Shown here: in pieces, positions 32,653-43,057 of the stretch | Position numbering within the stretch: the stretch's first letter is position 1 | Layout of the letters: each line of letters starts with the position of its first letter | Assembly (NCBI GenBank): GCA_030077755.1 | Contig: JAQJZZ010000020.1 | Location: 434,001-498,000 of the forward strand | Length of the DNA stretch: 64,000 nt | From: Filosporella fistucella | Taxonomy: Eukaryota > Ascomycota > Leotiomycetes > Helotiales | Direction of reading: 5' to 3' | Translations under genes and position numbers: made by a program | Notes under the pieces: generated by a model | What the model saw: only the letters and a program-made list of their open reading frames with translations | Databases searched by the model: none | What the model was told of the DNA's origin: nothing

Positions 32653-35407
32653 ATGGAGACGGAAGCCGATGACTACCATGGGGCACGCGAGTCGGTTTCC
32701 CTAGTTCCCGACGAGCGCGATGGCGATGAGGAAAGCGTGCCTGTAATGTTGTCGGTAATATACCTTCCACCTATGTCTTGCTACTGATAGCAATTACAAG
32801 ATGTACTGTACTGTATCTCGTGCAATACTTGCTGACTCGGTTGTGTAACAGTGTGACCGATGCCGTTACCGGAAGGTATTGTTCTTGCTGATGAAACACC
32901 TTGCTCATCAAGCCATCTAATCCTTCGTGTATAGGTTCGATGCGACCGTAGAGACCCGTGTTCTCACTGTGTTCGCACACATGCTGTATGTTCATACCCG
33001 TCACAGAAACCCAAGAAGAAAGGTCAACGTGTTTTGATATCGGAGGTCTAGTTAGTGATCCCGGAGAAGTCTTATTCGCTTAGTCTACTTACCAAGTGAA
33101 GCGAGAGAAAAATTGACTACATCACGAAGAAGCTCGAAGAGCTCGGACAGACCTTGGATCAGCTGAAGGACGGCTCCGTGTCTAGTGCTTTGCATTCCAC
33201 ACTCCCAACCAAATCGCCGTCCTTGTCCACGCCGAGTGGAGCAGCAGCGACGTCCCCTGGAGGAGAGGCAGTCAAAGATCTGTCTTCGAGCACGGAGTAC
33301 GAAGGGGAATCATCACTCTCCTCACAGGCCGCTTTTGCACAACGCTTTTTACAAGATGCCATTAACAGCAAACCCATCAGTGGCATCACGAGAGACATGG
33401 CCACTGCTCTTGACGCACTGAGTCGCACTATCAAAAGCCAGAGCAACGAAAACGACACAAAAGTCCTATATCCAAATGGGAGGACTCTTCCTTCTGGACA
33501 GAGCATACGGGATCTACCCATGCCCCCAATTCAGGCGGTTTTCGGGTGCCTCAGACAAGTCAAAGATTCGGGTTCGTTTCCCTCACACTCCACCCAAAGA
33601 TCAGTTAATTTGGTAACATTTTATTGCAGAAGCCACCCAGCCTCAATTTTTTGGGATTATGGAGTTATGCTCTCCGAACCATTTCACGGAATATTTACTC
33701 AAAGTATATTCTCCTGGAGATGCCACTCACGCTGACCTAATTGTTGTGAATTACCGTTTATTATTGCTCTTCGCAGAGTGCAGCATGGTGACAGCGGACG
33801 AGGCTACGAAAGTGAACTACACAGCCCAGTTAGTCATCTGCCGAGACAATCTCGAGACTATTTTATCCTGCCTCCCATTCCATTTACCTCAAAATATGGA
33901 TACTGCGTACGCGCTCAGCTTAGCGGTATAGACAACTTCAATGTGCGAAACTACGTAACGACACTAACCGGGTTTCAGGCCTCATACTGTGTCGGCGTAT
34001 GCAAGCCCTCTTCTGCCTGGAACTTTATAACTGCCTCTTCACAAATGGTTCAAACCCTAGGCTTTCACGATCGCTTTTCCTTCCCAGACGATGATGCGGA
34101 AACAAAGAGATGCAAGATCCAACTGTTCTGGTCCATATACGTTGTAGAAAAGGGACTATCCCTTCAGCTTGGGCGGTCTTCCACCATTCGCGACATTGAC
34201 GTTACAGTACTTTTGCCAGTGCAGTATCCAAAGCTGGATGTCATATTTGGCTCCACGTCTTTTAGACCAATCGAGTTATCGAGACTACAGGGCATGGTCT
34301 ATGACAGCATCTACAGCCCTGCGGCCCTGATGCAGCCCGATATTGTCAGGATATCGCGGGTCAAAGCACTTGTGAAAGAGTTAGAGGGCCTAGCTAACTT
34401 ACGGGTTAGTACATATCTTCATCATTCGTGCATATCTTATATTCCTCCAAGTTTCAATCCATGCACCAAGCATATCAGCATTTTCTCTTTTATTCCTCTT
34501 CAATCTCGATGCCCGGACACAGACCACCAGATCTTTACTAATGTCGACCTAGCAAGAAAACCCAGACGCCGGAACAGGAGGGGCGAATTCTGGGGGTTCC
34601 TTCCGGGGGATCCTCACTCGGGCTCACAGAATCTCCCAACTATCCTTATTATCGCTTCTGTACCGCGCCATGCCTACCAAAGCGGGTTCGGGTACAGTCT
34701 TCTGCCACGAATGCATTGCAAGCGCCCGTGAAGCTATGAGGGAGTATCAAGAATGCAGGCTACTCACTTCCGTTGGGGCAAAAGGGTTCCTGAACCTTAT
34801 ATGAACTGGTGACAATCTTCTCATCCACGTACAATCCTACGAGCAGGGCTAATGGTATATCTGTTTTAGGATAATGTTCAGTTCCCCATTTGTCCCTTAC
34901 ATCATTCTATTCTGCCACGTCGTTGAGACGTGCAACGAAGGCGATTTGGAGTGTCTTGGCGCGTTTATCCGGTCTTGGCAGCCTAGACCGGCTGCTTTCT
35001 TGGTCGCCTATGACAAACAACTCCGCCTGTTCAAAATCTTGTACGATGTGGCTTGCAACTACGTTAAGATGAAGTCTGGCACCTTGCAGAACTGTGGGAA
35101 CGCCAACGTAAGCAATTGTGATACGGCCGAGCCATTCACTTCAATGTTCCAGCCATCTGTTACTGCAACCTTTGAAACCAACAATCAGGTTAGACCGCAG
35201 CAAACGACTTTCTCATATACACCTGAGCCATTTCTCTGGAATTACGGCACGAGTAATGACCGTTCAATGGATCACAGTTACGCATTCAACGCCTTTGGCA
35301 CAGCAGGAGATATTGCTATGGAGATGGATCCGCAGCGGGCCCAGCTGGAAGACTGGGTACAGTTGAACCAGCAGATTCTTCGAACTCTTGAAGACAATCA
35401 CTTTTAA
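32653..35407 (+). CDS. Zn2Cys6 transcription factor beside the ABC transporter, with a probable 1-bp lesion
   Basis: A pathway-type regulator whose complete zinc cluster is assembled from three small exons: 32653-32742, 32852-32875 (CDRCRYRK) and 32935-33045 (VRCDRRDPCSHCVRTHAVC). Cys spacing is CX2CX6CX5CX2CX6C. Exon 4 starts at 33106 (after a poor GTCTAG donor), continuing to 33571, then 33630-33925, 33979-34404, 34553-about 34785/34802 and 34870-35407. A Leu-rich coiled coil follows the cluster (ITKKLEELGQTLDQL), then a fungal_trans domain (FFGIMELCSPNHFTEYLL, CKIQLFWSIYVVEKGLSLQLGR). At 34796 the reading LNL then YMNW requires one more base than is present. Reading straight on gives a TGA. 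An alternative GTTCCT donor at 34786 restores the frame (727 residues) at the cost of six conserved residues. It is either a recent pseudogene, a sequence error or an altered splice. Confidence 0.8.
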
Positions 35408-35507
35408 AGCTTCAAGAAACACCCAAGTAAGGTGGTTACCGATTCAAGAGCTATGAAGGAGGCCTTGTGGTTGTCTTGTAGACCATTTTGATATTCGTAT
35501 CTCACTT

Positions 35508-36667
35508 CTATATAGTTGGGTACTTTCGAAGAACCTGGTTCATTTGCTCAGAATCCGGTCCATACAAGTAGGATCCAGCAGGTGCAATGTTATCTCGATG
35601 TATCATTGCATAATTCTTCATATTAGAGACTAACTCCACCTGAACAACACCCGCAACAACCACAACGCGATTCTAGAGGGATTTAATTCGCGGACGTGTT
35701 GCTCGAACTGTACTACAGTCGTGTCATTATTCACCACTGAATCCACCAACACCACAGTGGACTGTGCTTGCAGATAGTGAGACTTGATATCTTCTGAATA
35801 ACTTGCATGAAGAAACATGGCTAGTGGGAAGATGTCGTTGATCCTAAGGGCTATTGGTTCTCCACTGTGCATGAGCGCCACAATCAATGTCCTTGGCTCA
35901 TTCAGCAGTCGATAGCTGCTTGTATCATGACCTTGGACGTGGGATATTGAAAACTCCTCGATGCCAAGCACCTGAGTCAAAGACTCGGTGGCTAGATAAT
36001 GTCCTACACGGCGATGAATTTCCCTCAGGGCTAGACCGCGAACATTTGCGCCTCGCATTGGTGTCATCAGAAGCTTCGTACCATTCCGGTCCGTTGGGTG
36101 ATGGATTTGGATGCCAACGTGTCGACTGCGGTGGCGGAGGATAGGATCTAGGAATTCTGGATCCACCATAGAAATCAAGGGAAGCATCTTTGTATCCAGA
36201 CGTGGCGATGCATCTCTGGGCAGCACGACCTGGCATGCCCGAAGACCGCCATCGAGGATTACGCTGAAACAAATCCTCCTCAGGCCAAAATATGAATGTC
36301 CGGCAACAACTGCAACCCGCCCACTGTTGGCACACTCATTCCGTATTGTATCAATAGCAACCTGGGGACATTGTACCTTTCCACCCTCCTCCAGTCTCTG
36401 GAATGCTTCAAGACCGCCAGGAGTGACATTAGCAATCATCTGGGAGCCATCATAGAACTTGAAGAGCTCTTTACTATGCTCATGCCTCAATTGGTCTAGC
36501 AAGAACGTCTTACCAGAGCCTGGAAGTCCATATATGCCGACAACTACTACTCTCGAGCTAGTAGTAGATCGACTGTTGAGAATAGCTGAGGGGTTGACTC
36601 GAGGGTCTGTTGTTAGACCTAGCTTGTTGTTTGGCGTATTATCGGAGTTGGAAGCCATCTTCATCAT
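35508..36667 (-). pseudogene. P-loop NTPase/uracil-phosphoribosyltransferase fusion, internally deleted and frameshifted
   Basis: A 345-codon minus-strand frame starts at 36667 and reads to 35630. The N-terminal half is a P-loop domain with GLPGSGKT at residues 47-54. The C-terminal half is a uracil-phosphoribosyltransferase-like domain, with RTLIVALMHSGEPIALRIND and the PRPP-loop-like VVLVDSVVNNDTTVVQF. Known fungal relatives carry a HAD phosphatase-like domain between the two; here the sequence jumps from about residue 130 straight to the transferase part, so that middle domain appears deleted. Near 35680 the frame ends in IALWLLRVLFRWS. Shifting frame restores VVVVAGVVQVELVSN and a reading to a TAG at 35508, the normal UPRT-like continuation. 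The gene is therefore doubly damaged. The domains are clear; the ancestral function is unknown. Confidence 0.75.
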
Positions 36668-36755
36668 ATTTTAAATAATCATGAGTATGTGTGACATTTT
36701 TGGGAGCTGATTTCATTTATCACTGTCTTGTTGGTCTTGTCTGAGAGAAGATATG

Positions 36756-37770
36756 CTATATTACGCTGAATCGAGGGCTACAATTGGGCTGCTTGACGAA
36801 GTGTTGTATCGCACCACCTTTGAGGCCTACAACCACTTTCTGGAGAAACAGCACCATGTTAATGCCTGCCTGCATAGCTTGTACTCCCACAATTCTTGAA
36901 AGACCCAATCTGGGGGACTGATCCACACCCAAAGCCAAGCACGATAGGTATGCGGGGCAATAGCAATAATTGAATCGGTATGGGCCTCGTCAACAACATT
37001 AAACCCACGAAGGGTGTGGGACTCGCCGGGTAGAGAGCTTTCAAAGGGACTCAAGGATCCAGAGCATGAGCATCGTCTCCAACGGCTCGAAGATCACGGA
37101 AAGATTTCTACGCAAGAACGCGGCGTATATTAACGTCGTCGCTATATCCCGCGATTCGTTTATAACAAAGGTAAAGGAGAGCAGAAAGCGAGGTAAGAGC
37201 ATCTTGGATATTAGCGTGAGGAAGGTGATATCCCACACCAAGTGGGAGTGAAGCACGTTTATGAAGAGAAGTGGATTTAATGATTGGACTAAGGCGAGTG
37301 AAGGAGGTTGCGGCTCGACTGGAGACACGGGAATTAAACTGGAATAGTGATAGAATTCTAGAGTAAATTACACAGTAGTCCCACGGCCTATGGCTCGTTT
37401 CTTGAAATATGCACTCAATTTGCCAATTGGGAGTCCGGTCGGGAATGCTCTTGGGCAAGATTGTATGAACGCCTTGACATCTTGGTCCATCTTTCTTCTT
37501 AATCCTATATCCTCCGCTTTGCTAGCGGCATCTAGGAGGGCTCTTGTTAATTCCACCTCTCTAATAATATTTCCAAAGTCTATCGTGTCAACGTCGACCC
37601 TGTAACTACCCTTATTTATTTATTACTCTCGTTCGGTGATAAATTCGGCGTAAGGATCTAATATTTCTACGATGTCACGACCATCTGCACTATATTGTCA
37701 CCATTGACTTCTTTCACTATTAAATTGATAAAGTCACTGCTCGCCCAGATCTTCGCTTCCTAATATTTAT
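36756..37770 (-). pseudogene. Decayed coding remnant of unknown family
   Basis: Minus-strand pieces in changing frames look protein-like but never join. Examples are VDVDTIDFGNII, VELTRALLDAASKAEDIGL and DQDVKAFIQSCPRAFPTGLP near 37600-37400, and GVQAMQAGINMVLFLQKV and GLKGGAIQHFVKQPNC near 36900-36780. Stops and frame changes separate them, and an AT-rich patch follows. I cannot name the family; an ankyrin-type protein is only a vague impression. Confidence 0.4.
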
Positions 37771-37965
37771 TCTATTAATAAATGTAAAAAGAATTTAATC
37801 TTTTTATTAAAATATTTAATATTAATATTCAAATATATTATAAATAAGATTCTTAGTTTTTAAATGAATTCTTGGGTTTTTAATTAATACATTCTTAAGA
37901 AATAAGATTATGTAAAACTATTTATTAGATTTTAAGTACCTAGTATCCGATTTCACAATAGAAGG
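37771..37965. other. Very AT-rich patch
   Basis: About 195 bases made almost wholly of A and T, with many ATTAAT and TTTAA blocks, between decayed coding remnants and the right 76-bp repeat. Such composition fits repeat-induced point mutation or a decayed transposon, but no element can be identified. Confidence 0.7.
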
Positions 37966-38066
37966 AACCGGAACTATTAGGATTAGGTAGTAGTTCTAGT
38001 TCCTTTAGATTTTTGATGAGTTCCTAAAACCCGGACACTGCAACACTCTAAAAGGCCCTTTGGGAT

Positions 38067-38205
38067 GATATCTAAGCTGGGAATACTAGCTAGGGAGAAT
38101 GAGCGAAGTGGCAAAATTTCATGTGAAGTAGCACTATGAGATGATATATGGGATAGGTAGGCACCTCAAGTAGGGAGAACGATATAGAAGGCTCACGTGA
38201 ATAGG
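38067..38205. repeat. Second locus of the 76-bp repeat (about 1.8 copies)
   Basis: Units begin at 38067 and 38143. They share GATAT(A/C)T, GAGCGAAGTGG, GTGAAGTAGCACTATGA and GGCTCACGTGA with the array at 22739-23145 in the same orientation and at the same 76-base spacing. Confidence 0.8.
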
Positions 38206-38489
38206 CTCCTAAATCCCTCATTGGGAAAATTTTACATGTCCAGGACTTTGGTCTGGCCGATAAAATAAAGACTATTCACTACCAGAAGTCTGGCTGATAG
38301 TCTTCCACGCGGCAGACGCGACTTTCTCTCCTTTACAACACAACCTTTTCCTACAACATACATACCAACTACAATCACAAAGACAACCACAAAGAACCAC
38401 AATCAAAGCTCCTGATAGACCCTTCCAATTTTTGTCGATCGCCTCAAGCTTGCGATCGATCTACCTACAACAAGAACGCAGCAGCCACA

Positions 38490-39700
38490 ATGTCAACAGA
38501 CAGAACAATCGACAAATTCGGTTCCATCGACAGCAACGCGCATATAAAGCTTGCGGCTCAGGAATACTTTGAATGCAGATGGGACGGTACTCATTTGCTG
38601 GAGCAACAGCGCAGGAATTGCCACTTGGGCAATGAAGTCAACCGCATTCTCGTAGCGAAGGAAGATGCAGGCGAAATGGAACAACATCAGATCGATGATA
38701 TCAAACATTGGCGATTGAGCAACAAGCAAATACTCAAAGATGGGGAGAAAGAATTGAAAGTAAGGCAAATTTTAACGTTCTTCGAGCCACACATACTGAC
38801 AGCAAATGTCAGGAACTCTGGTCACGCGAGAAGAAACTCAAAATCCGCTATGAAGAAGAGTGCGAAGCAGCGGGCATTGATTCGTTCGTCCCATATTACA
38901 CAATCGACTCCACTGAATCAGAAATGAGGCACAAGATCCAGCGCTTTTACGATGTTGAGAGAGATCTTGCTCATATTCTGCCTCCTCCCCTCGATGAATC
39001 CCGACTTGCCGGATATCGATCTGCTCGTGGAAGAATCTATTACGAGAATTCTCCTAAGCTCAACGACGAGCTTTCTCTTGCTGCAGAATTGACTGATCTC
39101 CGTGAGTACAAGGAAGACGTCTTGAAGGTCCTACCGTGGCTGCCACAATCTATCGCTACAATGGCCGGTCTAAGAAGAGATGGTCGAGAATTGGGTGTTG
39201 CAGGTGTTGAGCAATACAAGAAGATCCAGAAGAAAAAGTTCCGCCAGACTGTGGAGGATTACCTAGGTGTGCCACTGGTGCCCCCCAAAAGTCCCAACCC
39301 TCCTCCGCCAAAGCCAGTTCGCCCATCAACATATGTCATGGTCCCGAAGCCAACGACTCCCTCTGCTCCAGCCTACCCAGTCGCACCTCCTAATCCCAAT
39401 TCTACACAAGTCTCCAACCGATATCATAGACCGGGCGACAAGTACGTCCCAACCTACCAATTGAATGGTCATCGACGTTTTCGCACTCATCGTGGTAATC
39501 CACCTGGAGCTATTACTGATCGAGCCTGGACAAGCCTGTTTGATTCAGCGAACGATAAGGTATTGAAGCGACATCCTACTCATCTGCGATGCGAGATGGC
39601 TAGAGTTGCCAGGGAGAGTGGAGAGACGAGGGATATGGCGTTGGACGTTGCGATACAAAGGAATTGGCTGCCTACCAATTTTCAAGATTTACATCCATAG
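38490..39700 (+). CDS. Unrecognised 385-residue protein
   Basis: I do not recognise this protein. Two exons (38490-38759, 38813-39700) join in frame using an acceptor at 38812; the earlier AG at about 38802 would break the frame. The N-terminal half is charged and helical (LLEQQRRNCHLGNEVNRILV, CHLGNEVNRILVAKEDAGEM), the middle has RYEEECEAAGIDSFVPYYTI, then a Pro-rich linker (PPKSPNPPPPKPVRPS) precedes a basic C-terminal region (HRRFRTHRG). No signal peptide or membrane helix is visible. The 5' leader is rich in ACAA and lies directly right of the repeat array. It is probably a lineage-specific gene. Confidence 0.75.
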
Positions 39701-40990
39701 GCTAAATCTTGCGGTGTTGCTGGAGGTGTATGATAGTAGGCAGGCAAGAATGCAGGGATGCATGACATCTTGGGTTTGGGGGCGAGAGACTCTTGAGTGC
39801 ATTCTGCATTGGGAAAACAGTAGTAAGATTTGATGTATAATGTATATTGGCGCAGACAGAGCGACTTGATGATGGCGGATGCCTGAAGAATAAAACGAAG
39901 TTGAGTAGCAGGATTTTCGCCAGCAATAAAAGAGCGAATGAAAATATCCTGACAATTTGCATTTGTGAAGCTATGTGAATGCTTGGGTATTGTATGACAC
40001 TAATCTCGTCCGTTGTGCAACTATCGTCCGTTAAGCTGGATAGAGCGGGCTAGTGAGGCAGCCGCTTTAGAGAACAAAGTACAGTGAAATCATAGATACC
40101 CTTCTGGTAACAAATGCGCGGGTGAAATCAAATCCAAAGTTTCTATCTGTAAATCGAATCAAGTCCTTAAGACCTGTGTATCTTCAATCTAACTTAGTGC
40201 TTTGATCATAGCCTGTTGAACAAGATAAAGTCAGTGCAGAGGGTGGATGTTCCAAAGCACAATGAGCATTAGAGTACCAAATGCATCGCTAGTGATGGAA
40301 GATGGGATTACAGCAAGTCTCAGGCTCTTATTCATAGAACGATTAGGACAATTTGGACTTTTGTGATTCAATTTGTTCAATATTCTAGTAAGACCCGTGG
40401 ATAAAAACAAATCGAATTAAGAACGGCAAACTCTCCAGACCCTGAGAATCCCTAGAGCAGTAGATGCATCATTGGCAATTTGAAAGCAAATTGATAGCAT
40501 GGGAGCTTTTGAATAAAAATATCGCTAAACTATCAGATATTATATTGTTTCATGTTGTTCAGTAGCAAATATTTTAGAGATATACCCCGTAGAGCTCCTC
40601 AAGATATGAAGTATTTTGCCACTACTTTTGCCCCAGAGATGAGTTAATGAAACGAAGAGGTATCAATTTGTATACATACATGTATATACATATTTGATAA
40701 GCGATAAGATTTCTAACGATAGCAAGCTGTTGAAGTGTTCTAGGTGGTCTCTGACGTCGAAATACGTTGGTCGATACCCTATAATATAAGCGAGTATAGC
40801 CTCGAACCAACAACAGCACCCTTTTTCTCACATAGAAGCACCACCACTCGGGTTTCATTCATACACCAACACATGCACTCTCTAGGCAACAACAATACAA
40901 CTTTATTTCTTCATTTGCTTCGTGCTTTGGGTTCACTTTTTTCAACCTGGAAGACCACTATTTACATTATTTTCATCCAACATTACCCCA
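39701..40990. other. Intergenic region without supported gene
   Basis: AT-rich, with only short frames. A TA-rich TACATACATGTATATACATA run lies near 40670. No function can be assigned. Confidence 0.5.
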
Positions 40991-40999
40991 CTACCAAGA

Positions 41000-41642
41000 T
41001 GTCAGCCATTATCTTCCCAACCCTCAATCCTCTCTCCAGACTCCCTTCTGGACCTCCTTCTCGATCTCACAGAACCTCAAATATGCTCTTACCTCAAATT
41101 TTCCCTGATAATTCCATTCCCACTCCCTTCTTCGACCTCGACCCTACTTCCACGCTGCAGCAAAGCTAAGAAGCCTAGTTCTCAGCACTTATCACTCTCC
41201 TTCTACAAACACTCACCGAAAGCTCTGCAGTCCCTCCCCAGAATCATGAAGAAAAATTCGCAGCCATGCATACCTTAGCAATAACATACACCGAATCCCA
41301 CCAGTACACCCTCACGGCACAAACCTGCCTCCTTCTCCAAAAAGAATCTGAACAAGTCTTCGGGAAGGACTGTCTTATATCCATGGGCACGATCTCAACT
41401 CTAGGAAACGTTCATTCCAGCTTGGAGATATGGGACAAGCAGAGACTTGTTGGAGAGAGAGTATGACGCAAGTGGAGGGAAGGTATGGGAAGAGTAGTCC
41501 GCAGTATATGGGATGTGTGAGGGGGCTGGTTCAGCTACTTGAGAAGGAACTGAGGGGAAATGAGGTGAGAGAGTTGGTGGATGAGGGGATGAAGATTGTG
41601 GATGATATGGATGGAGAGAGAAGTTATGAGAAACGGAAGTAG
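41000..41642 (+). pseudogene. Broken tetratricopeptide-repeat gene (kinesin-light-chain type)
   Basis: TPR-like helices are visible in MHTLAITYTESHQYTLTAQT and KESEQVFGKDCLISMGTIST (from about 41266), ending in an exon that fails near 41430. Shifting frame restores the expected MGQAETCWRESMTQVEGRYG and a reading to a TAG at 41642. One lost base in the run before ATATGGGACAAG would explain it. Upstream pieces near 41000-41170 resemble an earlier part of the protein but are interrupted by stops at about 41170. The start is not recoverable. Fungal KLC-type TPR proteins with NACHT/NB-ARC partners often decay in this way, which is only analogy. Confidence 0.55.
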
Positions 41643-43057
41643 GAAAGAACGACGAAAGCGAAATCTACACTCAAACCTCTATACGAAGTAATTCTTTCTT
41701 TCAGACAGGAATCGATTGCATAGATATTTCTGTATATTGGCTTGAAATGTGGTAGGAGATATAAAAATGAGTTGCTAAAGCAATGTACTTAGATTGGGAA
41801 GCCACTAGACAACAAGAGGCTATCAAGTATGGCCGAAGTATCCCCTTCTCAAATCGAGTAGATGCCTTTGGAACCTTTCAGGGAGCTTTCAGCTTTGAAT
41901 TGATATATAATATTCTAATAATAAAAGAGAGAATTTCGTTATTGAAATAAAGCCCAGTCTGACAAATTTAACGACGGGCATCTGAGCAATTGACGATAAC
42001 AGGATTTGACGTTAGAAACAGTCGATGACATTGTGGCAGTTACATTACACCAGAGGTGGACTGAACACTCTCACTTGCTTCGGAAACTGAGGACTATGAA
42101 ATACTTCATTGACTCGCTCGGGTAGCAGACAGGAGTATGATTTCTTTGTTCTTTCCGAGTTCGTCACCTTCTGCTTCAATCTAGAATATGCGTCGTTATA
42201 TCCGTCATTCCACTCACCGATCTCAGTTTCAGAGATTCGCTGCTGCCACTCAGGAGACCTTCGTTCCTGGAAAACTTCAGTTTAACGCATTCTCTTTCGA
42301 TATATCTGGTCACAGAGTTATGGTTTAGTTTTAACACCTGAAGCTGGGAACACAATTTCGAATCGTACTTTTCTTTGAATGACAGGAACTTCTCCGGGCA
42401 ATCAAATTCTTGATCTTGAGCTTAATTCTCGCCGTGGGACCTCCGAGGAGAGACTTCCGAGGAAACAGTACCAAGATTATGAAGCGAGCCAATGCATTCC
42501 GCCACACTTGGGTTGAAGTTAAATCGTTGATATTCCTTCTTGGAGCATTGAACCCCGCACTTGCCGAGTCAAATCCGTCCCAAACATCAAATTGCAATAA
42601 AGCAAGTATTGAAGCATGTCTCTTCGACTCGAAACGAAGTTTGCGTCCCGTCTCTTTTCCGGATTCGAGTATCGTTATCTCTCACGTTCACGTATTTGTT
42701 TTTGTACTGCAGTGGCCTCCGGAAAACCACTAAAGACAGTTCTCTACCCCGCTTTGTGCAAGATGGGTTGGTATAGATTAGTCACTGCATTCGCGCAGAC
42801 ATTTCTCTTGTTTTTGCTTGGCTCTTAAGTTTATTTCTTATCTATAACCTATGTATGGCGTTCAACTTGCTCATCAGTACTCTTGAGAATCCCGGTAAAG
42901 TTTATCTCACATGCGATGAGGAGTAAGGTAGCGCAAACTAGCTCGCAAAAACAAATATAAGTAAGCTGGTTTAGTACTTCAATTGCGTCTTCTTCTCACG
43001 GCTTCTGGTATAATTAACAAGCAAATAACTTTAATCCTCTTCGCGATATACTTCACG
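41643..43057. other. Intergenic region without supported gene
   Basis: Overlapping short frames around 42331-42828 on both strands look unlike proteins. The AT-rich last 150 bases probably form the promoter and leader of the acid phosphatase-like gene. Confidence 0.45.

Noticed and set aside
35887..36455. Several plus-strand frames over the P-loop/UPRT pseudogene
   Set aside because: Antisense shadows; the minus strand carries the recognisable P-loop and UPRT motifs.
37771..37965. Origin of replication
   Set aside because: AT-richness alone is not evidence; neighbouring decayed coding remnants make mutation-driven decay the simpler reading.
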